DNA of 64,000 bases from NCBI RefSeq assembly GCF_000754095.2, contig NZ_JQSG02000001.1, forward strand, positions 1 to 64,000, written 5' to 3'. This DNA comes from Acidihalobacter prosperus (GTDB taxonomy: Bacteria; Pseudomonadota; Gammaproteobacteria; DSM-5130; Acidihalobacteraceae). The position numbers were made by a program, and so were the translations under genes. Below are positions 16,950 to 27,497 of the stretch, in pieces. The stretch's first letter is position 1. Each line of letters starts with the position of its first letter. The notes below the pieces were generated by a model. That model made no database searches. It was not told the DNA's origin and saw only the letters and a list, made by a program, of their open reading frames with translations.

Positions 16950-18165
16950 TCCGACTCCGCGCGACACGCTGCTGGCCCTTTACCGGGCCGCGTTGACGCG
17001 GGTTGACGGCCGCCACGCCGTCAGGCGGTGGCTGGAAGACCACCCGCTGGAGGGCGGTTGCTGGCGCGTGGTCGCGCTGGGCAAGGCCGCCTCGGCGATG
17101 GCGCTGGGCGCGCATGAGGCCCTGGGCGACCGCCTGTCGGCCGGGCTGCTGGTCACCAAGACGGGGCATCTGGATGCCGCGGCGGAGGCCGACCCGCGAT
17201 TCGGGATTTACGTTGCCGAACATCCCTGGCCGGGCGCGGGCAGCCTGCGGGCGGGGCGCGCGCTGATCGAGTTCATCGATGCGGGCGCCGCCGACGTGCC
17301 TTTGTTGTTCCTGGTCTCGGGCGGCGCTTCCAGTCTGGTCGAAGTGCCGGTTGCGGGCGTCGATCTGGGATTTCTGCGCCAGGCCAACGACTGGCTGCTG
17401 GCCAGCGGCCTTGCGATCGATGAAATCAATCGCGTGCGTCAACGCCTGTCGCAGATCAAGGGCGGCGGGTTGCGGCGTCGTTTGAATGGCCGGCCTGCGC
17501 TCGCGCTGGTGATTTCGGACGTGCCGGGCGACGATGCGCGTGCGATCGGCTCCGGCCCGCTCGCGGAGCCGTTGCCAGGCTCGCCGCCTCCGGTACCGGA
17601 ATGGCTGTCCACGCGCCTGGCCACACCGCCGGTTCTAACGGACCTGCCTCCGGTTCCGCATCATCTGATCGCCTCCCTGGATCAGGCGCTGGCTGCCGTC
17701 GAAGCCGAGGCCGGAAGAATGGGGTTGCGTGTCGAGCGGATGCCGGCGCCGCTGTCCGGCGATGCGGGGGTGGCCGGTCGCCGCGTGGCGGAAGCCCTGT
17801 GCCAAGGACCCGTGGGCGTGTCGCTATGGGGCGGCGAAACCACGGTGACCTTGCCGGATCGCCCCGGTCGCGGCGGGCGCAATCAGCATCTGGCGCTGGC
17901 CGCCGCGGAAGTGCTTGCGGGACGGCGGGACTGCTGGCTGCTGTCTGCGGGCACGGACGGTACGGACGGCCCCACGGACGATGCCGGTGCCCTGGTGAGC
18001 GGCGGCACGCTGACCCGTGGTCGCAGGCAGGGTCTCGACCCGGAAACGGCTCTGAACAAGGCCGATGCCGGCAGCTTTCTGGAGGCGAGCGGCGATTTGA
18101 TCCACACCGGACCGACGGGTACCAACGTGATGGATCTGGTGATCGGCCTGCGAACGGAACGGTAG
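16942..18165 (+). CDS. Glycerate kinase, DUF4147/MOFRL type
   Basis: About 407 residues of the class-II glycerate kinase family (TtuD/GckA), phosphorylating glycerate. The N-terminal DUF4147 domain has ALGKAASAMA and LVSGGASSLVEVP; the C-terminal MOFRL domain has LWGGETTVTL, GRGGRNQHLALAA and SAGTDGTDGPTDDAGA. No ATG is placed well; the TTG at 16942, eight bases inside the metZ end, gives a normal N-terminus (LADPTPRDTLLALYRAAL) but is uncertain. The overlap implies coupled expression with metZ, though no biochemical link is obvious. Confidence 0.85.
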   Translation: MADPTPRDTLLALYRAALTRVDGRHAVRRWLEDHPLEGGCWRVVALGKAASAMALGAHEALGDRLSAGLLVTKTGHLDAAAEADPRFGIYVAEHPWPGAGSLRAGRALIEFIDAGAADVPLLFLVSGGASSLVEVPVAGVDLGFLRQANDWLLASGLAIDEINRVRQRLSQIKGGGLRRRLNGRPALALVISDVPGDDARAIGSGPLAEPLPGSPPPVPEWLSTRLATPPVLTDLPPVPHHLIASLDQALAAVEAEAGRMGLRVERMPAPLSGDAGVAGRRVAEALCQGPVGVSLWGGETTVTLPDRPGRGGRNQHLALAAAEVLAGRRDCWLLSAGTDGTDGPTDDAGALVSGGTLTRGRRQGLDPETALNKADAGSFLEASGDLIHTGPTGTNVMDLVIGLRTER

Positions 18166-18175
18166 CGAGAGGTTG

Positions 18176-18952
18176 ATGCGGATGCAATGGGGTAACAGCT
18201 CGGGATGGAGGCTGCTGGCGGCTGTGTGGCTGTCACTCTTGCCTGTGGTCGTAGCGATGGCCGGGGAGGCGGGTAAGCGCGCGGTTTCCGATAAGGCCAC
18301 GGTGCTTCAATATCGCGAATTCCCGCATGGGCGCACGCCCTATCTGAGCCGGCTCCTGGTGACGCGGGAGTATCTGCGTTTCGACGATGGCCATGCCGCC
18401 GACGACTACCTGCTGTATGACCGTCGCAATCGTACGATCTACAGTGTCGACCACGAGGATCGCACGGTGCTGGTGATTCCGCCCCGTCCGGTGACGGTCA
18501 AGCCGCCCATCCCGCTCAAGCTGGGGGAGCGTCAGTCGCCCATGGACGACGCGCCCGATGTGGGCGGGCATCGCGCGATCCATTACACCTTTTACGCCAA
18601 CGGCAAACGCTGCGGGGACGTGATGGCTGTATCGGGATTGCTGAGTGACGTCCGCAAGGCGCTGATCGCCTATCGGCGAACCTTGGCGGGCCAGCAGGCC
18701 GCGGACATGGACAAGACGCCGCTGTCGATGCAGACGGCGTGTTCGCTCGCCGACCTGATATTCGCGCCGACACGCATGCTCGACCACGGCCTGCCGGTCA
18801 TCGAATGGCGCCCGGATGGCGATCGCAAGGAGTTGCTGGATTACCGGCGGCACGTGTCGGTGCCGCCGACGCTGTTCCGTCTGCCGCCGGCGTACCGCTA
18901 CTACGCCATCGGCCCGGACGGCATGGTGCCCGCGCATCCGCCTGCGCCGTAA
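18176..18952 (+). CDS. Secreted protein of unknown function
   Basis: A 258-residue protein with a clear signal peptide (LLAAVWLSLLPVVVAMAG). The rest is soluble and rich in short beta-like stretches (TVLQYREFPHG, LLYDRRNRTIYSVDHEDRT, YRRHVSVPPTLFRLP), with two cysteines (KRCGDV, QTACSL) that could form a disulfide. It reads as a periplasmic protein, perhaps lipoprotein-carrier-like in fold, but no family is recognised. GAGAGG stands four bases before the ATG. It follows glycerate kinase by 10 bases. Confidence 0.7.
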   Translation: MRMQWGNSSGWRLLAAVWLSLLPVVVAMAGEAGKRAVSDKATVLQYREFPHGRTPYLSRLLVTREYLRFDDGHAADDYLLYDRRNRTIYSVDHEDRTVLVIPPRPVTVKPPIPLKLGERQSPMDDAPDVGGHRAIHYTFYANGKRCGDVMAVSGLLSDVRKALIAYRRTLAGQQAADMDKTPLSMQTACSLADLIFAPTRMLDHGLPVIEWRPDGDRKELLDYRRHVSVPPTLFRLPPAYRYYAIGPDGMVPAHPPAP

Positions 18953-19019
18953 CGGCGTCTGGAACTATCGCCGGATGCCGGGGTCCATTGGGCTATCACA
19001 GCCTGTCTGGAGGTTTGAC

Positions 19020-19415
19020 ATGGACTACAGCTCAGCCGAACAACAGATTTCCCAGCTTCAGTCCCAGTCCCAGGAGGTCATGCAGCGCATGCAGGCGGTC
19101 GCGCAGAAGCTGCCGCAGGTGGCGCCCGACGTCACTACAGGGCGTGAGCTGGCGATGGATATGCGCGAGATCGCATTGGGTTTCAAGCAGCAGCAGCAAC
19201 AGATGATGTTCGTGTTGCAGCAGATGGGGCAGCATATCCAGGAACTGGAAAACGCGATGAACTCGCATCCCAATCCACCCGTGCAGACGCGTGGTTGGAA
19301 CATGGGCGGAGGACTGGGTGGTGGTTTTCTGGGCACTCTGACCACCGGGCTCGGTCTGGGCGCCGGCATGGCGGTCGGCGAGGATCTGGTCGACGACGTT
19401 TTCAACCTGTTCTGA
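19020..19415 (+). CDS. Small coiled-coil protein with glycine-rich tail, unknown
   Basis: A 131-residue protein. Residues 1-80 are helical and glutamine-rich with heptad character (QQISQLQSQSQEVMQRMQ, FKQQQQQMMFVLQQMGQ). Residues 92-118 are a glycine-rich, weakly hydrophobic stretch (MGGGLGGGFLGTLTTGLGLG), and the tail is acidic (GEDLVDDVF). GGAGG precedes the ATG. The glycine segment might insert in or pack on a membrane. No family recognised; it may share a transcript with the secreted protein 67 bases upstream. Confidence 0.65.
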   Translation: MDYSSAEQQISQLQSQSQEVMQRMQAVAQKLPQVAPDVTTGRELAMDMREIALGFKQQQQQMMFVLQQMGQHIQELENAMNSHPNPPVQTRGWNMGGGLGGGFLGTLTTGLGLGAGMAVGEDLVDDVFNLF

Positions 19416-19441
19416 CGCGGACGTGTGCGCGGCGCAGGCGG

Positions 19442-20170
19442 CTAGGGCGCCAGGGTCTCCAGCGTCAGGCCCTTGTCGTCGGCGCGCAGCACGCTACCCT
19501 GATGATACCAGTCACCGAGTACCCAGCGGGTACGCGCGTGACCATCCACCTGCAGCTCGTGGCGGCCAGGGCGGTGCGTGTGGCCGTGGATGAGCAGCGG
19601 CACATCGTGTTCGCGGAAGCAGCCGGCCACCGCTTCGGCATTCACGTCCATGATGGCTTCGGCCTTTTCACGGGTCGCGCTCTGACTTTCGGCGCGCAGC
19701 GATTCGGCCTGTCGTCGCCGTTCGGCGATCGGCAGGGATAGAAACTGATGTTGCCAGTCCGGGTGTCGCAGCATCCCGCGTAGCTGCTGGTAGGCCAGAT
19801 CGTCGGTGCACAAGGTGTCGCCGTGCAGCAGCAGGGCGGGCTGGCCCAGCAGTTCGATCCGATGGGCGTCGCCAAGCAGCGTGCAGCCCGTGGACTGCGC
19901 GAAGCGCTCGCCGACGAGGAAGTCGCGGTTGCCCGCCATGAAGTGGACCGGGACCCCGTGCGCGCTCAAGGCGCGCAGCCCATCGAGCACCGGCGCCAGC
20001 CCCGGGCGATCGTCGTCGTCGCCGATCCAGTACTCGAACAGGTCGCCGAGGATATACAGGGCGCCGGCTTCGGTCGCCCTATCCTGCAGGAAGGCGAGGA
20101 ACAGCGCGATCACCTCCGGACGTTCGGGATCGAGGTGCAAGTCGGAGATGAACAGCTGTTCGCGCGCCAT
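19442..20170 (-). CDS. lpxH: UDP-2,3-diacylglucosamine diphosphatase
   Basis: A 242-residue calcineurin-like phosphoesterase that cleaves UDP-2,3-diacylglucosamine to lipid X in lipid A synthesis at the inner membrane face. Metal motifs: ISDLHLD, GDLFEYWIGDD, AGNRDFL, LLHGDTLCTDD and HGHTHRPGRH. The ATG is five bases after the ppiB stop. The ppiB-lpxH pair, opposite cysS, is the arrangement of E. coli. Confidence 0.95.
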   Translation of the reverse strand: MAREQLFISDLHLDPERPEVIALFLAFLQDRATEAGALYILGDLFEYWIGDDDDRPGLAPVLDGLRALSAHGVPVHFMAGNRDFLVGERFAQSTGCTLLGDAHRIELLGQPALLLHGDTLCTDDLAYQQLRGMLRHPDWQHQFLSLPIAERRRQAESLRAESQSATREKAEAIMDVNAEAVAGCFREHDVPLLIHGHTHRPGRHELQVDGHARTRWVLGDWYHQGSVLRADDKGLTLETLAP

Positions 20171-20175
20171 TGCGG

Positions 20176-20694
20176 TCAGGCCGCGCGCACCGCGGCGCGT
20201 TCGATCATGACGGTGTCCTTGGGGACGTCCTGATGCCCGGCGCGGTTGCCCGTGGCGACCTGTTCGATGGCGTGTACCACGTCCATGCCTTCGGTGACCT
20301 TGCCGAATACGCAATATCCCCAGCCCGACTGGGTCTTGGACTGGAAGTTCAGGAAGTCATTATCCTTGACGTTGATGAAGAACTGCGCGGTCGCCGAGTC
20401 GGGCACTGCGGTGCGCGCCATGGCGATAGTCCCGACCCCGTTCTTCAGGCCATTGTCCGCTTCGTTCTTGATCGGTGCACCGGTGGGCTTTTGCTGCATG
20501 TCCTCGGTCATCCCGCCACCCTGGATCATGAAGCGGGGGATGACGCGATGGAAGATGGTGCCGTCGTAGAAGCCGTCGTTCACGTAGGCGAGGAAATTCT
20601 CGACCGTGGCGGGCGCGGACTCGGGGTAGAGTTCGAGCACGATGGTGCCATGGCTGGTGGTGAATTCGACCTGCGGGTGGGTGTTGTCGGTCAT
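20176..20694 (-). CDS. ppiB: Peptidyl-prolyl cis-trans isomerase B (cyclophilin)
   Basis: A 172-residue cytosolic cyclophilin that speeds proline isomerisation during folding. Family segments are [52 protein letters not shown] and GYCVFGKV. No signal peptide is present, so it is the cytoplasmic form. The start at MTDNTHPQ is chosen over an upstream start lacking homology. Confidence 0.94.
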   Translation of the reverse strand: MTDNTHPQVEFTTSHGTIVLELYPESAPATVENFLAYVNDGFYDGTIFHRVIPRFMIQGGGMTEDMQQKPTGAPIKNEADNGLKNGVGTIAMARTAVPDSATAQFFINVKDNDFLNFQSKTQSGWGYCVFGKVTEGMDVVHAIEQVATGNRAGHQDVPKDTVMIERAAVRAA

Positions 20695-20837
20695 GGGCTT
20701 GTCTCGTCCGGCTGATTGTCTGGCGGCCCCGGTGGGCCGGGTCAAAGGCGGGATGATACGGACTTGCCGCGTGCTGGGAAACCCGCCGGGCGCGAACCCG
20801 GTTTGTTTGCCGATGGCTTTCCGTTACCATCCGCGCC

Positions 20838-22256
20838 ATGCCCGCACCCCCGACCAAGACCCGCTTCGCCCCCAGCCCGACCGGCAACCTGCACCTAGGC
20901 AACCTGCGTACGGCCCTCTTTTCGGCACTGCACACCTGGAGTGTCGGCGGGCGATTCCTGCTGCGCATCGAGGATACGGATGCGGAGCGCTCGCGTTCGG
21001 CATTCACCGAGGCCTTGCAGGATGACCTGCGCTGGCTTGGTCTTGACTGGCAGGAAGGTCCCGGCGCCGACGGCGGACACGGTCCGTATTTGCAGTCCGA
21101 ACGCGGCAGTATCTATGAGGGCTTCTATACGCGATTGCTGGACGAAGGGCACGCCTATCCCTGTTTTTGCACGCAGGAACAACTCGCCGCCCAGCGTGCC
21201 GCCCAGCGTGCCTCCGGGCGGCCTCCACGCTATGCCGGCACCTGTGCGCACCTGGGGCATGCGGAGGCCGAGGCCAGGGTGCGTGCCGGTGAAGCGCACA
21301 CGCTGCGTTTTCGGGTGCCGGAAGGGCGGACACTCGATTTCGAGGATCTGGTCCGCGGCCGGCAGGCGTTCGCGAGCGACGATATCGGCGATTTCGTGAT
21401 TCGCCGCGCAGACGGGACGCCGGCCTTCTTTTTCTGCAATGCCGTTGACGATGCCCTGATGGAGGTCACGCACGTGTGGCGTGGCGAGGATCACATCAGC
21501 AACACGCCGCGCCAGCTCTTGATCATGCGCGCCCTCGGGCTGCGCGAGCCGAGTTATGGGCACCTCGCCCTGATCGTCGGCGCCGACGGCGCGCCCTTGT
21601 CCAAACGCCATGGCGCCCTGGGGTTGGGCGAACTGCGTCGACGCGGGTATCTGCCTGCCGCACTGAACAATTATCTGGCGCGACTGGGTCACAGCTACGC
21701 CGACGACGGTCTGCTCGATATGGTCGGGCTTGCCGCCGGATTCGATACGGCTCGCCTGGGTCGTGCCGCCGCCCGATTCGACATGGATCAGCTGAATCAT
21801 TGGCAGCGTCTTGCCGTTGCCGCCGCTGACGATGCCGTTTTTCTGGAGTGGGCCGGGGCTGCGGTTGCCCCGGTTCCCCCCGCCAGTCGCGATGTATTCC
21901 TGGCGGCCATCCGGGATAATGTGCTCTTCCCAGACGATGTGGCGTTATGGGCCGAAGCCCTCTTCGCGGCGTCGCCGCCGCGTTCGGCCGAGGCAGAGAC
22001 GGCCATGCGGGCCGCTCCGGCGTCGCTGTTCGAGGCCGGTCTGGAAGCGCTGGACCAGCATCCGCAGGATTTTCGCGCCTGGGCCAAGGCGGTGGGGGCT
22101 GCGACGGGTCTTAAGGGACGCGACCTGTTCATGCCGCTGCGCGCCGCTCTCACCGGGCAGGTGCACGGGCCTGAAATGACGCGGGTGTTTCCGCTGATGG
22201 ATGAGGCGGGTGTCCGTGAACGGCTGCTGTCCGCGGCGCGTTTCGCCACCGAATGA
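20838..22256 (+). CDS. gltX: Glutamate-tRNA ligase
   Basis: A 472-residue class-I synthetase charging tRNA-Glu. The HIGH-type motif lies in FAPSPTGNLHLGNLRTALF and the KMSKS-type motif in LSKRHGALG. A zinc-ribbon-like insert has CFC (CFCTQEQL) and a further C (YAGTC). The length and C-terminal helical anticodon domain exclude the shorter GluQ. A promoter must lie in the 140-base divergent gap with ppiB. The stop is 18 bases before cysS. Confidence 0.95.
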   Translation: MPAPPTKTRFAPSPTGNLHLGNLRTALFSALHTWSVGGRFLLRIEDTDAERSRSAFTEALQDDLRWLGLDWQEGPGADGGHGPYLQSERGSIYEGFYTRLLDEGHAYPCFCTQEQLAAQRAAQRASGRPPRYAGTCAHLGHAEAEARVRAGEAHTLRFRVPEGRTLDFEDLVRGRQAFASDDIGDFVIRRADGTPAFFFCNAVDDALMEVTHVWRGEDHISNTPRQLLIMRALGLREPSYGHLALIVGADGAPLSKRHGALGLGELRRRGYLPAALNNYLARLGHSYADDGLLDMVGLAAGFDTARLGRAAARFDMDQLNHWQRLAVAAADDAVFLEWAGAAVAPVPPASRDVFLAAIRDNVLFPDDVALWAEALFAASPPRSAEAETAMRAAPASLFEAGLEALDQHPQDFRAWAKAVGAATGLKGRDLFMPLRAALTGQVHGPEMTRVFPLMDEAGVRERLLSAARFATE

Positions 22257-22274
22257 CGGTAATGGATGACATGC

Positions 22275-23684
22275 ATGCTCAAGATCTATAACACCCTGAC
22301 GCGCAGCAAGGATGATTTCGTGCCGATCGAGGAAGGTCGGGTGCGCATGTACGTCTGCGGGATGACCGTTTACGACTACTGCCACGTCGGGCACGGTCGT
22401 ATGCTCGTGGTATTCGATACGGTAGTGCGCTATCTGCGTCGTCTGGGTTACGACGTGACCTACGTGCGCAACATCACGGATATCGACGACAAGATCATTC
22501 GCCGTGCGCACGAGAACGGCGAGTCCATCGGTGCGTTGACCGAGCGCTTCATCCAGGCGATGCACGAGGATCTCGGTGCGCTCGGCGTCCAGCCGCCCGA
22601 TCTGGAGCCGCGCGCCACGGACTCGATCGACGAAATCATCGCGCTGATCGAAACGCTGATCGAGAAGGGGTATGCCTATCGCGCGGACAACGGCGACGTC
22701 TATTACGATGTCTCGCGTTTCGAGCATTACGGGCAGTTGTCGGGCAAGGATCCGCAGGATCTGCGTGCCGGCGCTCGCGTGGACGTCGTCGAGGCCAAGG
22801 ACGACCCCCTCGATTTCGTGCTCTGGAAGGCGGCCAAGCCCGGCGAGCCGGCGTGGGCGTCGCCGTGGGGGGAGGGGCGGCCCGGCTGGCACATCGAGTG
22901 CTCCGCCATGTCGATCCGCGCGCTGGGTCCGCATTTCGACATCCATGGCGGTGGGCTCGACCTGCAGTTCCCGCATCACGAAAACGAGATCGCGCAAAGT
23001 GAGGCGGCGACCTGCCAGCATTTCGTCAACTACTGGATGCATAACGGTTTTGTACGCATCAATGAAGAAAAGATGTCCAAGTCGCTGGGCAATTTCTTCA
23101 CCCTTCGTGAGGTGCTTGCGCGCTATCGCCCCGAGGCCGTGCGCTACTTCCTGCTGAGCAGTCACTATCGCAGTCCGCTCAACTACACGGACGAACAACT
23201 CGATGCGGCCGATGCCGCATTGACTCGTCTGTATACCGCCTTGCGCGGCATCGCGCCTGTCAACACTGATGTGCTGGCGGGGAAAGGCGATGATTATGAA
23301 CAGCGTTTTTTGGCGGCCATGGACGACGATTTCAATACGCCGGTCGCGATAGCGGTGCTGTTCGACCTCGCGCATGCGGTCAACAAGGCACGTGACGCGG
23401 ACCCGGCGCATGCGGCGGCGCTGTGCGGGCTGCTCAAGCGTCTCGGCGGAGTGCTCGGTTTGCTGCAGGGGGCGCCGGACGCTTATCTGCAGGGCGGCGG
23501 GGCATCCGCGCAGGGGTTATCCGACGACGCTATCGAGGCGCTGATCGAGGCGCGCCGCGCCGCGCGTGCCTCGCGCGATTTCGCGCGTGCCGATGCGATA
23601 CGCGAGGAGCTGGCCGAAGCCGGCGTGGTGCTGGAGGATGGTGCCGCGGGAACGAGCTGGCGACGCGGGGTGCCCGCCCCCTGA
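22275..23684 (+). CDS. cysS: Cysteine-tRNA ligase
   Basis: A 469-residue class-I synthetase. CGMTVYD and the HVGHGRM version of HIGH are near the N-terminus. Zinc ligands include that Cys and [20 protein letters not shown] and the KMSKS loop [11 protein letters not shown] follow. The start at MLKIYNTL fits the family; an ATG three codons upstream is in frame. It follows gltX closely, so the two synthetases are probably co-transcribed. Confidence 0.96.
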   Translation: MLKIYNTLTRSKDDFVPIEEGRVRMYVCGMTVYDYCHVGHGRMLVVFDTVVRYLRRLGYDVTYVRNITDIDDKIIRRAHENGESIGALTERFIQAMHEDLGALGVQPPDLEPRATDSIDEIIALIETLIEKGYAYRADNGDVYYDVSRFEHYGQLSGKDPQDLRAGARVDVVEAKDDPLDFVLWKAAKPGEPAWASPWGEGRPGWHIECSAMSIRALGPHFDIHGGGLDLQFPHHENEIAQSEAATCQHFVNYWMHNGFVRINEEKMSKSLGNFFTLREVLARYRPEAVRYFLLSSHYRSPLNYTDEQLDAADAALTRLYTALRGIAPVNTDVLAGKGDDYEQRFLAAMDDDFNTPVAIAVLFDLAHAVNKARDADPAHAAALCGLLKRLGGVLGLLQGAPDAYLQGGGASAQGLSDDAIEALIEARRAARASRDFARADAIREELAEAGVVLEDGAAGTSWRRGVPAP

Positions 23685-23704
23685 GAGGCGGGGAGCGTGG
23701 TGGT

Positions 23705-24565
<861 letters not shown>

Positions 24566-24648
24566 GCGGAGGGATTCTCACGGGGATCGAAACGAGCGGC
24601 ATTTTGGCATGCGCCCCTTGAGGCGGCAAGGCGGTTCGCGGAAGGGTG

Positions 24649-24677
24649 TTGACGGCTTTGGCTCGTGTCTGTAGCAT
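24649..24677 (+). promoter_or_regulatory. Sigma70 promoter for the tRNA cluster
   Basis: TTGACG (24649-24654), a 17-base spacer and TAGCAT (24672-24677), followed by a very G+C-rich stretch as in stringently controlled stable-RNA promoters. It lies 60 bases before tRNA-Pro. Confidence 0.6.
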
Positions 24678-24737
24678 TCCCGGCCTGCGCAGCGCCAGAG
24701 GGCTACACGGGTCTGTGGGTTCCGCGGCGGGAGACTA

Positions 24738-24814
24738 CGGGGTATAGCGCAGCCTGGTAGCGCGCCTGCTTTGGGAGCAGGATGTCGGGGGTTCAAATCC
24801 CTCTACCCCGACCA
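24738..24814 (+). tRNA. tRNA-Pro(TGG)
   Basis: A 77-base cloverleaf with encoded CCA. The acceptor CGGGGTA pairs with TACCCCG, the anticodon loop is TTTGGGA, and the T-arm reads GGTTCAAATCC. First of four tRNAs in one run. Confidence 0.97.
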
Positions 24815-24853
24815 TTTACAGGCCGCGCTGTTGCAAGAGGTAGGGATTACGTT

Positions 24854-24930
24854 GCGCCCGTAGCTCAGCTGGATAGAGCATTCGCCTTCTAAGCGAACGG
24901 TCGCAGGTTCGAGTCCTGCCGGGCGCGCCA
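24854..24930 (+). tRNA. tRNA-Arg(TCT)
   Basis: A 77-base cloverleaf with encoded CCA. The acceptor GCGCCCG pairs with CGGGCGC, and TCT lies in the loop of CGCCTTCTAAGCG. Reads AGA/AGG-type codons. Confidence 0.97.
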
Positions 24931-24970
24931 TTAGCAGTCGTCCGGCGATGCCCGGATTCGAAAGATTTAT

Positions 24971-25047
24971 GGTGGGCGTAGCTCAGTTGGTAGAGCCCTG
25001 GATTGTGATTCCAGTCGTCGTGGGTTCGAGTCCCATCGTCCACCCCA
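24971..25047 (+). tRNA. tRNA-His(GTG)
   Basis: A 77-base tRNA including the extra 5' G (position -1) needed for charging. The anticodon GTG lies in GGATTGTGATTCC. CCA is encoded. Confidence 0.97.
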
Positions 25048-25083
25048 GCTATGTCGCCAGGCACGCGGCGGCGATCGGTTAAT

Positions 25084-25159
<76 letters not shown>

Positions 25160-25164
25160 TTGTG

Positions 25165-25203
25165 AACGACGAAGCCCGCCCGAGCGCGGGCTTCGTCGTT
25201 TTT
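25165..25203 (+). terminator. Rho-independent terminator after the tRNA run
   Basis: AACGACGAAGCCCGC (25165-25179) pairs perfectly with GCGGGCTTCGTCGTT (25186-25200) around a six-base loop, followed by TTT. It ends the Pro-Arg-His-Lys transcript six bases after tRNA-Lys. Confidence 0.93.
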
Positions 25204-25259
25204 GCACGTGCATTCCCGGTATGTCGTGCCGGCGTGTTAAGATTGAACGTTTAGGTGGC

Positions 25260-25346
<87 letters not shown>

Positions 25347-25428
25347 AATGCACCGTCGCCGGCCGTGTTGGTAGCGGCCTGCTGGATACATATCTAGATA
25401 TACATTAATGAGTCGAGAGGAATTGTCC

Positions 25429-26724
25429 ATGCACGTTTCGGTTGAGTCGGCCGGGAATCTGGAGCGGAAAATGACGGTGCAGCTGCCTGCTGAGCGCATC
25501 GGCGATGAGGTCGAGAAGCGGTTGCGTGCCTTGGGCCGCCGGGTCAAGGTGCATGGTTTCAGGCCTGGCAAGGTGCCGTTCAAGGTGGTCAAGCAGCGTT
25601 TCGGCGGCGAGGTGTATCAGGAGGTGGTCGGCGAGCTGTTGCAGAGCAGTTTCCGTGAGGCCGCCTTGCAGGAAAAGTTGCAGCCCGCCGGCAGCCCGCA
25701 AATCGAACTGACCAGCGGCGAGCAGGACGGTCCGTTGGAATACGTGGCGACCTTCGAGGTTTATCCGGAGCTGACTCTGGCACCGGTGGCTGATCTCAAG
25801 GTTACCTGTCCTACGGCGGAGGTCGAGGAGTCGGATGTCGACAAAATGATCGAGACGCTGCGCAAGCAGCGGACGGAATGGCTGGACGTCGATCGGCCGG
25901 CTGCGGACGGCGATCGCGTGACCATCGATTTCAAGGGCTTTCTGGGCGACGAGCCCTTCGAGGGCGGTGAGGCGCAGGATCATGCCGTGGTTTTGGGCCA
26001 GGGGCGCATGATCGCGGATTTCGAGCGTCAGCTTGCGGGTGTGTCGGCGGGCGATGAAAAATCGCTGGACGTGGTTTTCCCCGAGGATTACCACGCCAAG
26101 GATCTGGCCGGCAAGACGACCCGTTTCGATATCAAGGTCAAGTCTGTCGCCGAGCCCCGCCTGCCTGAAATCGACCAGGCCTTCGTGTCCGCCTTCGGCA
26201 TTGCCGGTGGCGACGAGGGAGCGCTGCGCAAGGAGGTGCGCGCCAATATGGAGCGCGAGCTGCGCCAGGCGCTCAAGGAGCGCTCCAAGACGCGTGTGAT
26301 GGACGCCTTGCATGACGCCAACGAGGTGCCGGTGCCGGGCGTGCTGGTACGCGCGGAAATCGGGCGCATGCGCGAGCAGGTTGGTGAGGCGATGAGTGCG
26401 GAGGCCCGCAAGGGACTGCCAGATAACTTGTTCGAGGAGCAGGCGCGCCGTCGCGTCGCGCTGGGGCTGCTGATCGGAGAGCTGGTTCGGTCGCAGGACA
26501 TCAAGCTTGATCCCGCGCGCGTCGACGAGACCCTGGAAGGACTCGCTGCGGGTTATGAGCAGCCCGAGCAGGTTGTGCGGTATTATCGTTCCAACCGCGA
26601 GGCCATGGCCGGTATCGAGGCCTTGGTGCTCGAAGACCAGGTCGTCGACTGGGTCGTCGAGCACGCAACGGTCGAGCGCGAGGCCATGACCTTCGATCAG
26701 GTCATGCATCCCGAAAAAGGTTAG
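25429..26724 (+). CDS. tig: Trigger factor
   Basis: A 431-residue ribosome-bound chaperone with prolyl isomerase activity. The N-terminal ribosome-binding domain carries the signature GFRPGKVP, the middle FKBP-like domain starts near [13 protein letters not shown], and the C-terminal arm is helical. GAGAGG precedes the ATG by eight bases. It begins the tig-clpP-clpX-lon-hupB-ppiD run, in the same order as E. coli. Confidence 0.96.
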   Translation: MHVSVESAGNLERKMTVQLPAERIGDEVEKRLRALGRRVKVHGFRPGKVPFKVVKQRFGGEVYQEVVGELLQSSFREAALQEKLQPAGSPQIELTSGEQDGPLEYVATFEVYPELTLAPVADLKVTCPTAEVEESDVDKMIETLRKQRTEWLDVDRPAADGDRVTIDFKGFLGDEPFEGGEAQDHAVVLGQGRMIADFERQLAGVSAGDEKSLDVVFPEDYHAKDLAGKTTRFDIKVKSVAEPRLPEIDQAFVSAFGIAGGDEGALRKEVRANMERELRQALKERSKTRVMDALHDANEVPVPGVLVRAEIGRMREQVGEAMSAEARKGLPDNLFEEQARRRVALGLLIGELVRSQDIKLDPARVDETLEGLAAGYEQPEQVVRYYRSNREAMAGIEALVLEDQVVDWVVEHATVEREAMTFDQVMHPEKG

Positions 26725-26732
26725 GAGGCGGT

Positions 26733-27374
26733 ATGAGCGGACATTGGGAATGTGAGAGCGGCACCGGGGCCTTGGGGGCGCAGGCCCTCAATCTAGTGCC
26801 GATGGTGGTCGAGCAAACCTCGAGAGGTGAGCGCGCCTATGACATCTATTCCCGATTGCTGAAGGACCGGGTGGTGTTCTGCGTGGGGCCGGTCGAGGAT
26901 TACATGGCCAATGTGATCGTTGCCCAGCTTCTGTTTCTCGAGTCGGAGAACCCCGACAAGGAGATCAGCTTGTACATCAATTCGCCGGGTGGTTCGGTGA
27001 CTTCCGGCATGGCGATCTACGACACCATGCAGTTCATCAAGCCGGCGGTCAGCACTCTGTGTATCGGCCAGGCCGCCAGCATGGGCGCCGTGCTGCTCGC
27101 CGGCGGCGCGGCCGGCAAGCGATACTGCCTGCCACACTCTCGGGTCATGATCCACCAGCCCTCCGGCGGTTTCCAGGGGCAGGCCACGGATATCGATATC
27201 CACGCCCGCGAGATTCTCAAGATTCGCGAGCAGCTCAACCAGATTCTCTCCCGTCACAGCGGCAAACCGGCGGAACAGATCGGGGAGGATGCTGAGCGCG
27301 ACCGTTTCTACGGTCCGGAGGAAGCCAAGGCGTACGGGCTGATCGACGAGGTCCTGAGTTCAAGGCCTGCCTGA
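26733..27374 (+). CDS. clpP: ATP-dependent Clp protease proteolytic subunit
   Basis: A 213-residue serine peptidase forming the Clp chamber. The catalytic Ser is in [11 protein letters not shown], the His in VMIHQPSGG, and the Asp in the ATDIDI region; INSPGGSV forms the oxyanion strand. TTAGGAGG directly precedes the ATG. It is eight bases after tig, and clpX follows. Confidence 0.97.
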   Translation: MSGHWECESGTGALGAQALNLVPMVVEQTSRGERAYDIYSRLLKDRVVFCVGPVEDYMANVIVAQLLFLESENPDKEISLYINSPGGSVTSGMAIYDTMQFIKPAVSTLCIGQAASMGAVLLAGGAAGKRYCLPHSRVMIHQPSGGFQGQATDIDIHAREILKIREQLNQILSRHSGKPAEQIGEDAERDRFYGPEEAKAYGLIDEVLSSRPA

Positions 27375-27497
27375 CGGTCGGGGAGGGCGGGGATGCCAAG
27401 CGATTATCGTGCCAAGTCATTTCCCTGTCATTTCCCGGCTTGCATCTTTCCCTTAAACCGGGCAATGTGTGATCGACACATTCCCTGAGAGGTGCCG

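Noticed and set aside
19190-19205. CAG repeat in the small coiled-coil gene
   Set aside because: Only a few Gln codons in a helical protein; not a microsatellite of note.
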